From the NCBI RefSeq assembly GCF_018139685.1, contig NZ_JAGSPN010000013.1, forward strand, positions 81,221-145,220: a stretch of DNA of 64,000 bases, written 5' to 3'. This document shows, in pieces, positions 26,726-36,025 of this stretch. Each line of letters opens with the position of its first letter. Positions within the stretch are counted from its first letter, which is position 1. The DNA is from Cognatundibacterium luofuense (GTDB lineage: Bacteria > Pseudomonadota > Gammaproteobacteria > Burkholderiales > Burkholderiaceae_D). The notes under the pieces are model-generated. The model was not told where the DNA came from. It saw only the letters and a list, made by a program, of their open reading frames with translations, and made no database searches. The translations under genes and the position numbers were made by a program.

Positions 26726-27139
26726 ATGACCATGACGCTGACAGATATTTCGCCCGCCATACGCCCGCGCTGCCCGCCCGGCGCGTGTGACTGCGATCTG
26801 GACAATCTGCTGGTCAGCATCAACGCCGATACCCGCATCCTGCGTCTGACCCGCGCTGATGAACAACGCTTACTGGAACGACTGGAAAATCTGAACAGTC
26901 TGGCGGACTTACGTCGCATCGAACAAAAAATGGAAGAACAGGTCGGCATCCGCCTGAATATCAGTAAAGTCAGCGCCGTCCGCACCCTGCGCGGCATCCT
27001 GATCCGCGTCGAACCTATGCCCGGCCTGTGCCGCAAAACCCGCAAAGCCATTCCCGCCGCGATTCGCAAAAGTCTGGAAAAGCATCCCGACATCGCGTAT
27101 CAGATTGCGGATATGGGCGGCTTGTTTGATGGTGTCTGA
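26726..27139 (+). CDS. Conserved hypothetical protein; source of the scar at 35.7 kb
   Basis: Protein of 137 residues; ATG 26726 or 26732. A Cys pair in PPGACDCDLDNLL opens the protein and a third Cys lies in PGLCRKTRKAIPAAIRK; the middle is helical and charged (LTRADEQRLLERLENL). I do not know a function. The last 17 residues (DIAYQIADMGGLFDGV) have a second, degraded copy after the restriction operon at 35680-35734. Confidence 0.65.
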   Translation: MTMTLTDISPAIRPRCPPGACDCDLDNLLVSINADTRILRLTRADEQRLLERLENLNSLADLRRIEQKMEEQVGIRLNISKVSAVRTLRGILIRVEPMPGLCRKTRKAIPAAIRKSLEKHPDIAYQIADMGGLFDGV

Positions 27140-27347
27140 AACCCGAATAACTACACATTTCATCCCGAACCTATCCGCCCTGACCTACCCGCAGTAAAAG
27201 TCCCGTCTCTCACGCATTTTGCCAGCAGAAAAAGTGTGGCTTGATTCTTTACTTCGTGTCTTGCTAACTGTTTGCGCTGACAACAGCAAACCATGCTTTG
27301 CCCTGCGGTAAAATGTTAGTTATTGAATATTTCAAAAGAAACAAACG

Positions 27348-29705
27348 ATGAGCACACAGTCCAACAATCTTGCTGCCGAATCCTGGGCCATTGCCGATCT
27401 GTTACGCGGCGACTTTAAACAAAGTCAGTATGGTCGCATTATCTTGCCATTTTGTTTATTGCGTCGCTTAGAGTGCGTATTAGAAGCCAGCAAAGCAGCT
27501 GTACTAGCGGAATACGACAAAGTACAACGCATGAATCTGCCGGAAGAAGTGCTGGAAAAAATGTTGCTGCGCGCCACCAAAACCGGCCCGCAAACGCTCA
27601 GCTTCTACAACACATCCAGAATGGATCTCGGCAAGCTGGGGGAAAGCAGCATCAAAGCCAATCTGGAAAGCTATCTGCAAAGCTTTTCTAAAGATGCCCG
27701 TGAAATTTTTGAATATTTCAATTTTGCGGAATTCATCGCTCAGTTAAACGATGCCAACCTGCTGTACAAAGTTGTACAAAAAGTCAGAACGATCGACTTG
27801 CGACCGGAAGCTGTATCAAACCACGACATGGGGCTGGTATTTGAAGAACTGATCCGTCGCTTTGCCGAAGGATCAAATGAAACCGCCGGTGAACACTTCA
27901 CCCCGCGCGACATCGTACGCCTGACTACCTCGCTGGTGTTTATGGAAGACGATGAAGCACTGACTAAGCCAGGCATTATCCGGACGATTTACGATCCCAC
28001 GGCAGGTACTGGCGGCTTTTTGTCAGCTGGCATGGAATACGTACATGAACTGAATCCAGCGGCAAAAATGGTGGCTTACGGGCAAGAGCTCAACCCGGAA
28101 AGTTACGCCATCTGTAAAGCGGACATGCTGATTAAGGGGCAGGAAATCAGCCATATTAAACTTGGCAATACCTTATCGAATGATCAACTGTATGCCGATC
28201 AGTTTGATTACATGCTGTCTAATCCGCCCTTTGGTGTGGACTGGAAAAAAATTGAAGACGTGGTTGTCAGAGAACATACCGAAAAAGGCTACGATGGCCG
28301 GTTTGGCCCCGGCCTGCCACGTGTCTCGGACGGCTCACTGCTTTTCCTGCTGCACTTAATCAACAAACTGCGCGATGCCAGAGATGGCGGTGGCCGCATC
28401 GGGATTATTCTGAATGGCTCGCCTTTATTCACGGGTGGTGCTGGTTCCGGTGAGTCCGAAATCCGTCGTTACATCCTCGAAGCTGATTTACTCGAAGCAA
28501 TTGTCGCGCTACCGACCGATATGTTCTATAACACCGGCATTGCCACCTATGTCTGGGTGCTGTCGAATAAAAAAGCGGCGCAGCGTAAAGGAAAAGTACA
28601 ACTGATTAACGGCGTCAATCTGTGCGGCAAAATGCGCAAATCGCTGGGCAGCAAACGCAATGAAATGAGCGAAGATGATATCGCCACCATCACCAAATGC
28701 TTCGGCAATTTTGAAGTGGTTGATGCACGTGAACTGGATAAACCGGCAGAGGCAAAAAGCAATCGTGGTCGTCAATCCGCCAATCCAAAAACTGAAGCCG
28801 CTAAAACCTTCGCTGCCAAGATTTTTAAAAACCATGAATTTGGCTATCGCCGCATCACCATAGAACGCCCATTGCGCCAGTCTTACCAATTCTCTGATGA
28901 GCGTCTTGCCACATTACGCTTTGAATCCGGCGCTTTGAACAGCATCATGCAATGGGCTTACGGCGAATTCGCGAACTTGCCCAATGTGATTTGGAGCGAC
29001 GCACCTGACTGCTTACACTATGGCGATCTCAGCAGCCACGAAGAAGCGATCCGCCGCTACATCAAAACCCACTTTGCGGACCTCAAAGAAAAGCAAATTA
29101 AAGACTTGTTCGATCGCAGCACATGGACCAGTGCCAAAGCCACCATGCTCAAAGCTAAAGCGCTGCAAACACAGATTGGCAGCGCGCAGTGCGATGATAT
29201 GAATGGCTACGACGACGCCGTCAGCAAAGCGGCCAAGGCAGCAAATATCAGCCTCGACGCCAAAGACAAAAAAGCCATCGAGGCCGCAATCAGTTGGAAG
29301 AACCCTGAAGCCGTCGCCGTCATCAAAAAAATCCACAAAACCAAGCCAGATCCGATCTACGGTTTGTTTGCAGGCGAAGGCGAGCATGCAGGCAAAACCA
29401 TCGAATACAAAGCCGACAGCGATTTGCGTGATTTTGAAAACGTCGCGCTCGACCCTGGCCGCAGCGTTAACGAGGTCAACGAAGCCTACTTCCAAAAAGA
29501 AGTGCAACCGCATGTGCCCGATGCATGGATAGACGCCAGCAAGAAAGACGACAAAGATCAAGAGATTGGTATCGTCGGTTACGAGATTCCGTTTAACCGC
29601 CATTTCTACCAATACCAGCCACCGCGCGATTTAGCTGAAATTGATGCCGATCTCGATGCCGTGAGCGCAGAAATCATGAAGCTGCTGCAAGAGGTGCATT
29701 CATGA
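27348..29705 (+). CDS. hsdM: Type I restriction-modification system, methylase subunit
   Basis: N6-adenine methyltransferase subunit of 785 residues. The SAM-binding motif [10 protein letters not shown] lies near residue 215 and the catalytic motif NPPFG near 292. The N-terminal HsdM helical domain ([29 protein letters not shown]) is present. It is longer than the usual ~500-residue HsdM: the C-terminal ~270 residues are Lys/Ala-rich and helical, and end in a segment seen in larger HsdM variants. The gene overlaps the DUF1016 gene by four bases (ATGA). It modifies host DNA to protect it from the HsdR subunit. Confidence 0.95.
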   Translation: MSTQSNNLAAESWAIADLLRGDFKQSQYGRIILPFCLLRRLECVLEASKAAVLAEYDKVQRMNLPEEVLEKMLLRATKTGPQTLSFYNTSRMDLGKLGESSIKANLESYLQSFSKDAREIFEYFNFAEFIAQLNDANLLYKVVQKVRTIDLRPEAVSNHDMGLVFEELIRRFAEGSNETAGEHFTPRDIVRLTTSLVFMEDDEALTKPGIIRTIYDPTAGTGGFLSAGMEYVHELNPAAKMVAYGQELNPESYAICKADMLIKGQEISHIKLGNTLSNDQLYADQFDYMLSNPPFGVDWKKIEDVVVREHTEKGYDGRFGPGLPRVSDGSLLFLLHLINKLRDARDGGGRIGIILNGSPLFTGGAGSGESEIRRYILEADLLEAIVALPTDMFYNTGIATYVWVLSNKKAAQRKGKVQLINGVNLCGKMRKSLGSKRNEMSEDDIATITKCFGNFEVVDARELDKPAEAKSNRGRQSANPKTEAAKTFAAKIFKNHEFGYRRITIERPLRQSYQFSDERLATLRFESGALNSIMQWAYGEFANLPNVIWSDAPDCLHYGDLSSHEEAIRRYIKTHFADLKEKQIKDLFDRSTWTSAKATMLKAKALQTQIGSAQCDDMNGYDDAVSKAAKAANISLDAKDKKAIEAAISWKNPEAVAVIKKIHKTKPDPIYGLFAGEGEHAGKTIEYKADSDLRDFENVALDPGRSVNEVNEAYFQKEVQPHVPDAWIDASKKDDKDQEIGIVGYEIPFNRHFYQYQPPRDLAEIDADLDAVSAEIMKLLQEVHS

Positions 29706-30721
29706 GCAAAAAAGAACTCACCACCCAGAACCAGCCAGACTTTGCAGAAGTCGCGCAGCTCATCATCGCTGCGCGTCAGCATGCGTACCAAGCCGTCAAT
29801 ACCACGCTGATCGAACTGTACTGGCAAGTCGGTGCCTACATCAGTCATAAGATAAAGGCCGCCGAATGGGGCGATGGTGTGATTACGGAATTAGCGAAAT
29901 ATCTCGCCACGACGCAGCCCAATTTAAAAGGGTTTACCCGTCCGAACTTGTTTCGCATGCGCCAGTTTTATGAAGCTTATCAACATGATCAAATTGTCTC
30001 ACCGCTGGTGAGACAATTGCCATGGACGCACAATCTGATCATTCTCGCGCAAAGCAAGCACGCCGAAGAACGTGAATTCTACTTACGCATGGCAATCAAA
30101 GAACGATGGAGTAAGCGCGAGCTTGAACGGCAATTCAACACAGCTCTGTTTGCGCGGACAGTATTGAATCCCGTAAAACTCTCAACAGCGTTGAGAGAAA
30201 CGCAGCCAGACGCACTCAATGTCTTCAAAGACAGCTACGTGCTTGATTTCCTGAACCTGGCACCAGCGCATAACGAAGCCGAATTGCACAAAGGCTTACT
30301 CGCCAAGCTCAGGCAATTCTTAACCGAGCTCGGGCGCGATTTCTGTTTTGTTGGCAGCGAATTTCCTGTGCAAGTCGGCAAGCAGGATTTCGCACTCGAT
30401 CTGCTATTTTTCCACCGTGGCCTCAACGCCTTGGTCGCAATCGAACTCAAGGTCGATCAGTTTCAGCCTGCCCACTTAGGCCAGCTCAATTTCTACCTGG
30501 AAGCCCTGGACCGCGACCACAAAAAGCCACACGAAAACCCCGCCATTGGCTTGCTGCTGTGTGCTAGCAAAGATGATGAAGTGGTCGAATATGCGCTGAG
30601 CCGTAGCCTCTCACCCGCCATGATCGCCGAATACCAAACCCAGCTACCCGATAAGAAACTGCTGCAAGCGAAATTGCATGAGTTTTACATGTTGAATCTG
30701 GCGCAGGAGGGCGAGGTATGA
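29702..30721 (+). CDS. DUF1016/YhcG family PD-(D/E)XK nuclease
   Basis: Protein of 339 residues. An N-terminal DUF1016 helical domain ([24 protein letters not shown]) is followed by a C-terminal nuclease fold with [11 protein letters not shown] and AIELKVDQF, the D...ExK motif near 232-247. It overlaps both hsdM and hsdS by four bases, so its level is tied to the modification enzymes. Family members often sit in type I restriction operons; the role is not settled (an extra nuclease or an accessory factor). Confidence 0.9.
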   Translation: MSKKELTTQNQPDFAEVAQLIIAARQHAYQAVNTTLIELYWQVGAYISHKIKAAEWGDGVITELAKYLATTQPNLKGFTRPNLFRMRQFYEAYQHDQIVSPLVRQLPWTHNLIILAQSKHAEEREFYLRMAIKERWSKRELERQFNTALFARTVLNPVKLSTALRETQPDALNVFKDSYVLDFLNLAPAHNEAELHKGLLAKLRQFLTELGRDFCFVGSEFPVQVGKQDFALDLLFFHRGLNALVAIELKVDQFQPAHLGQLNFYLEALDRDHKKPHENPAIGLLLCASKDDEVVEYALSRSLSPAMIAEYQTQLPDKKLLQAKLHEFYMLNLAQEGEV

Positions 30722-32076
30722 GTCGGTATAAGGCTTATCCTGAGTTTAAAGATTCTGGGATTGATTGGATTGATAGAGTGCCAGAAGAATGGAGCAATGT
30801 CACTTTACGGTGGGCTTCACGTCTTTATGCAGGTGGTACGCCATCGAAAGAGGTAGAAAGTTATTGGGAGAATGGAACCATCCCGTGGATTAATTCCGGA
30901 GAAGTAAACCAAGGACAGATCTGTGAGGCATCAACCTACATAACCGAAGACGCCTACAAAAATAGTAGTGCAAAATGGATTCCAAAAGGAGCTCTGGTGA
31001 TGGCTTTGGCAGGGCAGGGGAAAACCAAAGGAATGGTGGCGCAACTAGCAATTGATGCAACCTGCAACCAGTCAATGGCAGCAATTGTACCTTCGAAGAA
31101 TCTTAATTCACGATATCTGTTCTGGTGGTTATCTTCAAATTATCAGAATATTAGAAATATGGCTGGCGGAGATTTGCGAGACGGCCTCAACTTGGATTTG
31201 ATTGCAGCAATCGGTTGTCCGGTGCCAAGTGCCCGCGAGATGGAAAAAATTGCCAACTTCCTCGACCACGAAACCGCCAAGATCGATACCCTGATCGCGA
31301 AGCAGCAAGACTTGATCAAGCTGCTCAAAGAAAAACGGCAGGCGGTGATTAGTCATGCCGTCACCAAAGGCCTCAACCCCAACGCCCCCATGCGCGACTC
31401 CGGCGTAGAGTGGCTGGGCGAAGTGCCTGCGCATTGGAATGTAGCCCCGTTGAAGCATCTGTGCGCCCTTCTGAAAGATGGAACGCATTTACCCCCTCCG
31501 CGAGTCGATGCCGGTATCCCTCTTCTAAGTGTTAGAAACATCATTGATGGTAAATTTACATTCAGAGAAGATGATTCCAAAATTTCCGAAGCTGAGTATT
31601 TGAAACTCTGCAGATCATTTATCCCGACTCAGAATGATGTAGTTCTAGCGATCGTCGGTGGCACAATTGGGAAGGTCGCAATAATTGAGGATATGTCTGA
31701 GTTTCATATTCAGCGAAGTATCGCCATATTTAGAGTAAAAAAACAGTTGATGGCGCATGAAAGCCTCGCGAATATTTTTGGGTCTTCGAACTTTCAAAAT
31801 CTTCTTTGGGGCAATGTTGGGTTTTCCGCACAACCAGGGATTTATCTGGGCACTCTAGCTAATTTCTGTCTTCCAGTGCCTCCAATGCATGAGCAAATTG
31901 AAATCAATAAATATTGCCATTCGAAGACTCAACATATTGACATTCTGATCGAACAAGCTGCGCTTGCGGTCGAGTTAATTCAAGAACGCCGAACCGCCCT
32001 AATTTCAGCCGCCGTCACCGGAAAAATCGACGTCCGCGATTGGCAAGCGCCGACAGCAGAAACAAGCGCAGCATGA
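30718..32076 (+). CDS. hsdS: Type I restriction-modification system, specificity subunit
   Basis: Specificity subunit of 452 residues with two target-recognition domains, each opened by a conserved segment (DSGIDWIDRVPEEW and DSGVEWLGEVPAHW) and closed by a long spacer helix (EKIANFLDHETAKIDTLIAKQ... and the C-terminal ELIQERRTALISAAV). Each half reads half of a bipartite DNA target. The second recognition domain (about 31,440-31,920) is visibly richer in A+T than its flanks, as expected for domains exchanged by recombination. Confidence 0.95.
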   Translation: MSRYKAYPEFKDSGIDWIDRVPEEWSNVTLRWASRLYAGGTPSKEVESYWENGTIPWINSGEVNQGQICEASTYITEDAYKNSSAKWIPKGALVMALAGQGKTKGMVAQLAIDATCNQSMAAIVPSKNLNSRYLFWWLSSNYQNIRNMAGGDLRDGLNLDLIAAIGCPVPSAREMEKIANFLDHETAKIDTLIAKQQDLIKLLKEKRQAVISHAVTKGLNPNAPMRDSGVEWLGEVPAHWNVAPLKHLCALLKDGTHLPPPRVDAGIPLLSVRNIIDGKFTFREDDSKISEAEYLKLCRSFIPTQNDVVLAIVGGTIGKVAIIEDMSEFHIQRSIAIFRVKKQLMAHESLANIFGSSNFQNLLWGNVGFSAQPGIYLGTLANFCLPVPPMHEQIEINKYCHSKTQHIDILIEQAALAVELIQERRTALISAAVTGKIDVRDWQAPTAETSAA

Positions 32077-32095
32077 GCGTATCAAATACCCACAT

Positions 32096-32214
32096 CGTCA
32101 TTCCCGCGTGTTTTTGGCGGGAATCCAGTGCCTGGATATTAGGCGTAGCGTCTGATTTGAAGTGGCGCTGCGCACAAGATGGAAAACTGGATTCCCGCCT
32201 GCGCGGGAATGACG
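32096..32214. repeat. Inverted-repeat element between hsdS and hsdR
   Basis: About 119 bp: CGTCATTCCCGCG...GCGGGAATCCAG at the left and CTGGATTCCCGCC...GCGGGAATGACG at the right, i.e. two small hairpins that are also inverse copies of each other. ATTCCCGC/GCGGGAAT palindromes of this type are spread in many beta- and gammaproteobacteria. Here it sits inside the operon, in the only gap between the hsd genes. Confidence 0.75.
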
Positions 32215-32286
32215 AGTTAAACGTGCGAATGACGAAACATAGGCTACCGTTATTTCGAAGTGCAGAATCAACAGAGACAAACCAAG

Positions 32287-35200
32287 ATGAGCAAAGCCAA
32301 CGAAAGTACCTTCCAAAACGACATGATTCGTCAATTGCTGGCGAATGGCTGGTTACTCGGTAAAGCCGAACATTACAACCGCGAATTGGCTTTATACCCT
32401 GATGATGCGCTAGGGTTTGTGAAAGAAACCCAAGACGAGCAATGGCAAAAGTTTTGTGCTTTGTATCCGGTGCAGCCCGAGCAAAAGTTTTTGGAACGTT
32501 TGGCGCAGCAATTGAATAAGGCTGATCCGAATGCCGCCAATAAAGAGATGCGCACCTTTGGTACTTTGGGTGTCTTGCGTCATGAATTGAAAGATCGCGG
32601 CACGCGTTTTTCTTTGTGCCAGTTTGCGCCTGAACACGACTTAAATCCAGATACTTTGGCGAAGTATAAGAAGAACCGTTTGCGTGTTGTGCCAGAAGTG
32701 ACGTATAGCCCGTGGGCAACGGCTGAGCATTTAGCGGAGACAGGCGTCAAAGCCAAAGAGTGGCGCATTGATTTGGTCTTGTTCGTCAACGGCATCCCCG
32801 TAGCCACCTTGGAACTGAAGTCAGAATTTAAGCAAGCGGTACACAATGCGATGAAGCAGTATCGCACCACGCGTTTGCCAATTGACCCAGTCACTAAAAA
32901 GCCTGAACCTTTACTGAGTTTTAAGCGCGGTGCCTTGGTGCATTTTGCGGTGAGCCAGTACGAAGTGTATATGACCACGCGTTTAGAGGGCGAGAGCACC
33001 TTCTTCCTGCCGTTTAACAAAGGCACGCAGGATGGTGGTGCGGGCAATGATGTGCCGGAAGACAACAACCGCTACGCGACTGATTATTTATGGAATGAAG
33101 TATTGCTGCCGGATAATCTGCTGAAAATTCTTGGCCGTTTTGTGCATTTGCAAATCGAAGAAAAAGAAGATGCAGATGGTCGTAAATACAAAAAAGAAAG
33201 CCTGATTTTTCCGCGTTATCACCAGTGGGATGTGGTGCAGCGTTTGCTGGCGGCTGCACGCAGTGAAGGGCCGGGACAAAAGTATCTGATACAACACAGC
33301 GCGGGTTCGGGTAAATCAAATTCAATTGCATGGTCTGCGCATCAGCTTTCGTCTTTGTACGATGCCAATGGCAACAAGTTGTTTCATTCCGTGATTGTGG
33401 TGACCGACCGTACGGTGCTGGATGCGCAGTTGCAGGACACGATTGCGCAATTTGAGCAAACCGATGGCGTGGTCGGGCGTATCAATAATCAGGAGGGCGA
33501 TGGTTCAAAATCAGAGAAACTCGCCAAAGCTTTGGAAAGCTCGCAGCCAATCATCATCGTCACCATACAGACCTTCCCGTTTGTGCTGCGTGCGATTGAA
33601 AACAGCGTCAGCCTGAAAGAGCGTAACTACGCGATTATCGCCGATGAAGCGCACTCTTCTCAGACAGGCTCCACTGCACGCCAGCTCAAAGAAGTGCTGA
33701 TGGTGGATGGTACAGCAAACGATGAGGAAGAACTGACGACGGACGATATTCTCGATGCTGCAGTGGCCTCGCGCCGTGCTTCCAGGAATCTGACGTATCT
33801 TGCTTTTACGGCGACGCCCAAGACAAAGACGCTGGAGTTATTCGGGCGTTTGCCGAATCCATCACTGCCTGCATCCAAGACCAATAAGCCCGAAGCTTTC
33901 CACGTGTACAGCATGCGGCAGGCAATAGAAGAGGGCTTTATTCTGGATGTGCTGAAGAATTACACCAATTACAAAGTCGCCTATAACCTGGCGATGAAAA
34001 TGAAAGAAGCTGACCAGGAAGTGGAAAGCAAGAAGGCCAAGGTCAAGCTGAATCAGTGGGTGCGCCTGCACAACCATAACATCAGCCAAAAGGTGATGGT
34101 GATTGTTGAACATTTCAAAACGCATGTGATGGGTTTGCTGGGCGGACAGGCAAAGGCCATGGTGGTGACCGGCTCGCGTAAAGAAGCGGTACGCTATAAG
34201 CAGGCTTTTGATAAATACATTACTGAGCAGGGTTACCGGAAAATTCATGCGATGGTGGCATTTTCGGGTGAGGTGGAATTTAGTGACAAAGATCCGAATG
34301 CGGACTTTTTGCAGGGTGCAAAGTTCACAGAATTGAATATGAATCCGCAACTGAAAGGCCGCGACATGCGTAAAGCCTTTGACACGGATGATTATCAGGT
34401 CATGATTGTTGCGAATAAGTTTCAGACCGGATTTGATCAGCCTAAGCTGTGTGCGATGTATGTGGATAAAAAGCTGGGTGGTGTGGAGTGCGTGCAAACC
34501 TTGTCACGCTTAAACCGCACGTATCCGGGAAAAGCAGAAACCGGTACGTTTATTCTGGATTTTTTTAACGAGCCACAGGATATTCTGGACGCTTTTCAGC
34601 CTTATTTTCAAACGGCTGAACTGGCGAACGTGTCTGACCCGAATCTGATTTTTGACTTGTTCGATAAGCTGCGTGCCGCTGATATTTTTACCTGGACGGA
34701 AGTTGAGCAATTCTGCAACGCTTTTTTTGTGAAAAGCAAAAGCAATGCGGTGATTGCAAATATCTGCAAGCCAGCAGTAGAGCGCTGGCAGAAGCGTTAT
34801 AAGCATGCGGTTGAAGCATACAAACAAGCGAAAGAGATGTTTGAACGCACGAAAAAGTTTAATGACGCTGTATTGCTGGCGAATGCTGAAAATAGTCTGA
34901 AAGACTGCAAAAAGGCCAAAGACGCACTGGAGATTTTCAAGAAAGACCTTGGCAGTTTTGTGCGCTTTTACGAGTTTATGTCGCAGATTGTTGATTACAA
35001 CGATAAGGATCTGGAAAAGCTGAGTCTGTATGCACGTAATTTGCGCCCTATGCTGCGCGAAACGGTATTGGATGAAGATAATGTTGATTTATCCAGCATT
35101 TTTCTCAGCCATTACCGGGTTTCCAAGATCCGTCAGCAGCATCTGGTTTTGCAGGAAAACAGCAGTGAATACCAGCTGGAGCCCGGCGAAGCTGTAGGGT

Positions 35201-35550
35201 CTGCGGTGGCGAAAGACCGCAAGACAGAATTTTTATCGCAGATAGTTCAGCGTTTGAATGAGATGTTTATCACCGACCAGCTGACAGATCAGGATATGGT
35301 GAATTATCTGTACACCATTACTGATAAAGTGCGTGAAAACGCGCTGGTGATGCAGCAAATCGAAAACAATACGCCGGAACAGGCAATGCTGGGCGATTTC
35401 AGGCAAGCCAGTTACGATGCCCTGATTGAAAGTGACATTGCGCACGAGAATCAGAAAATGCAGTTACTGACAAATCCGGAAAAAGCTGATCGGTTTTTCA
35501 GCCTGGTGTTTGAATTACTGCTCAGAAAAGAACAGCGCCCTTCTCTCTGA
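32287..35550 (+). CDS. hsdR: Type I restriction-modification system, restriction subunit
   Basis: ATP-dependent translocase/endonuclease of 1087 residues. The N-terminal nuclease motif is in WRIDLVLFVNGIPVATLELKSEF (D...ExK). The helicase part has Walker A HSAGSGKSN near 340, the DEAH box IIADEAHSS near 452, LAFTATPKTKTLELFG (motif III) and VANKFQTGFDQPKL with TLSRLNRTYPGK (motifs V-VI). I chose ATG 32287 (MSKANEST) because the conserved part starts there; ATG 32260 is in frame. It is separated from hsdS by ~210 bases, which hold the inverted repeat. Confidence 0.95.
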   Translation: MSKANESTFQNDMIRQLLANGWLLGKAEHYNRELALYPDDALGFVKETQDEQWQKFCALYPVQPEQKFLERLAQQLNKADPNAANKEMRTFGTLGVLRHELKDRGTRFSLCQFAPEHDLNPDTLAKYKKNRLRVVPEVTYSPWATAEHLAETGVKAKEWRIDLVLFVNGIPVATLELKSEFKQAVHNAMKQYRTTRLPIDPVTKKPEPLLSFKRGALVHFAVSQYEVYMTTRLEGESTFFLPFNKGTQDGGAGNDVPEDNNRYATDYLWNEVLLPDNLLKILGRFVHLQIEEKEDADGRKYKKESLIFPRYHQWDVVQRLLAAARSEGPGQKYLIQHSAGSGKSNSIAWSAHQLSSLYDANGNKLFHSVIVVTDRTVLDAQLQDTIAQFEQTDGVVGRINNQEGDGSKSEKLAKALESSQPIIIVTIQTFPFVLRAIENSVSLKERNYAIIADEAHSSQTGSTARQLKEVLMVDGTANDEEELTTDDILDAAVASRRASRNLTYLAFTATPKTKTLELFGRLPNPSLPASKTNKPEAFHVYSMRQAIEEGFILDVLKNYTNYKVAYNLAMKMKEADQEVESKKAKVKLNQWVRLHNHNISQKVMVIVEHFKTHVMGLLGGQAKAMVVTGSRKEAVRYKQAFDKYITEQGYRKIHAMVAFSGEVEFSDKDPNADFLQGAKFTELNMNPQLKGRDMRKAFDTDDYQVMIVANKFQTGFDQPKLCAMYVDKKLGGVECVQTLSRLNRTYPGKAETGTFILDFFNEPQDILDAFQPYFQTAELANVSDPNLIFDLFDKLRAADIFTWTEVEQFCNAFFVKSKSNAVIANICKPAVERWQKRYKHAVEAYKQAKEMFERTKKFNDAVLLANAENSLKDCKKAKDALEIFKKDLGSFVRFYEFMSQIVDYNDKDLEKLSLYARNLRPMLRETVLDEDNVDLSSIFLSHYRVSKIRQQHLVLQENSSEYQLEPGEAVGSAVAKDRKTEFLSQIVQRLNEMFITDQLTDQDMVNYLYTITDKVRENALVMQQIENNTPEQAMLGDFRQASYDALIESDIAHENQKMQLLTNPEKADRFFSLVFELLLRKEQRPSL

Positions 35551-35557
35551 CAGGACA

Positions 35558-35734
35558 TGCCTGCATCAATTTGTCTGGTCTGAAGGTTTTACGGAAGGTT
35601 CACCGCTACTGCAGCTGGCGGCGGGCTTTCCGGAAAACTGCAATGAAAACCGTTTAGTTTTGTCGATCACCCGCTCCTCGCCAGACATTGCATATCAGAC
35701 CGCGGATATGGGGGGCTTGTTTGACGATACACTG
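35558..35734 (+). pseudogene. Chimeric scar: integrase 5' fragment joined to 3' end of the 26.7-kb gene
   Basis: Bases ~35560-35679 translate to a segment like residues ~20-57 of the integrase downstream: HQFVWSEGFTEGSPLLQLAA...EN...ITRSS against HHFAFLKGYLEGLPLARLAA...EN...IARST. Without a break, 35680-35734 read PDIAYQTADMGGLFDD, a copy of the last residues of the protein encoded at 26726-27139. Both fragments are diverged from their sources by many substitutions, so the event is old. The ~290 bases after it, up to the integrase, hold no gene I can support. Confidence 0.7.
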
Positions 35735-36025
35735 AAAAGGCTTACCCTCGTCAGGGGGTGCTTGCTCATTCCACCGAAAATTCGCAGGTGACACATGTCA
35801 AAATGGAATTCGGCGGACATTCAGAAAATGCTTTTCACACCGTAGCAAATGTCGCTGAAAAAGATACGATCGCATCCTCAAATGATACATTTTTGCAGTG
35901 TTGACCGATGTATCTGCCTGAGAAAATTTCAACACCGCGCTATTTTTCAGGTTTAGTTCGTCGCTTGTCTTCCCTGCCCCGCGCCGCGCATAATGCGACT
36001 CTGCTGAATTTCTATTGCGCTGCGC

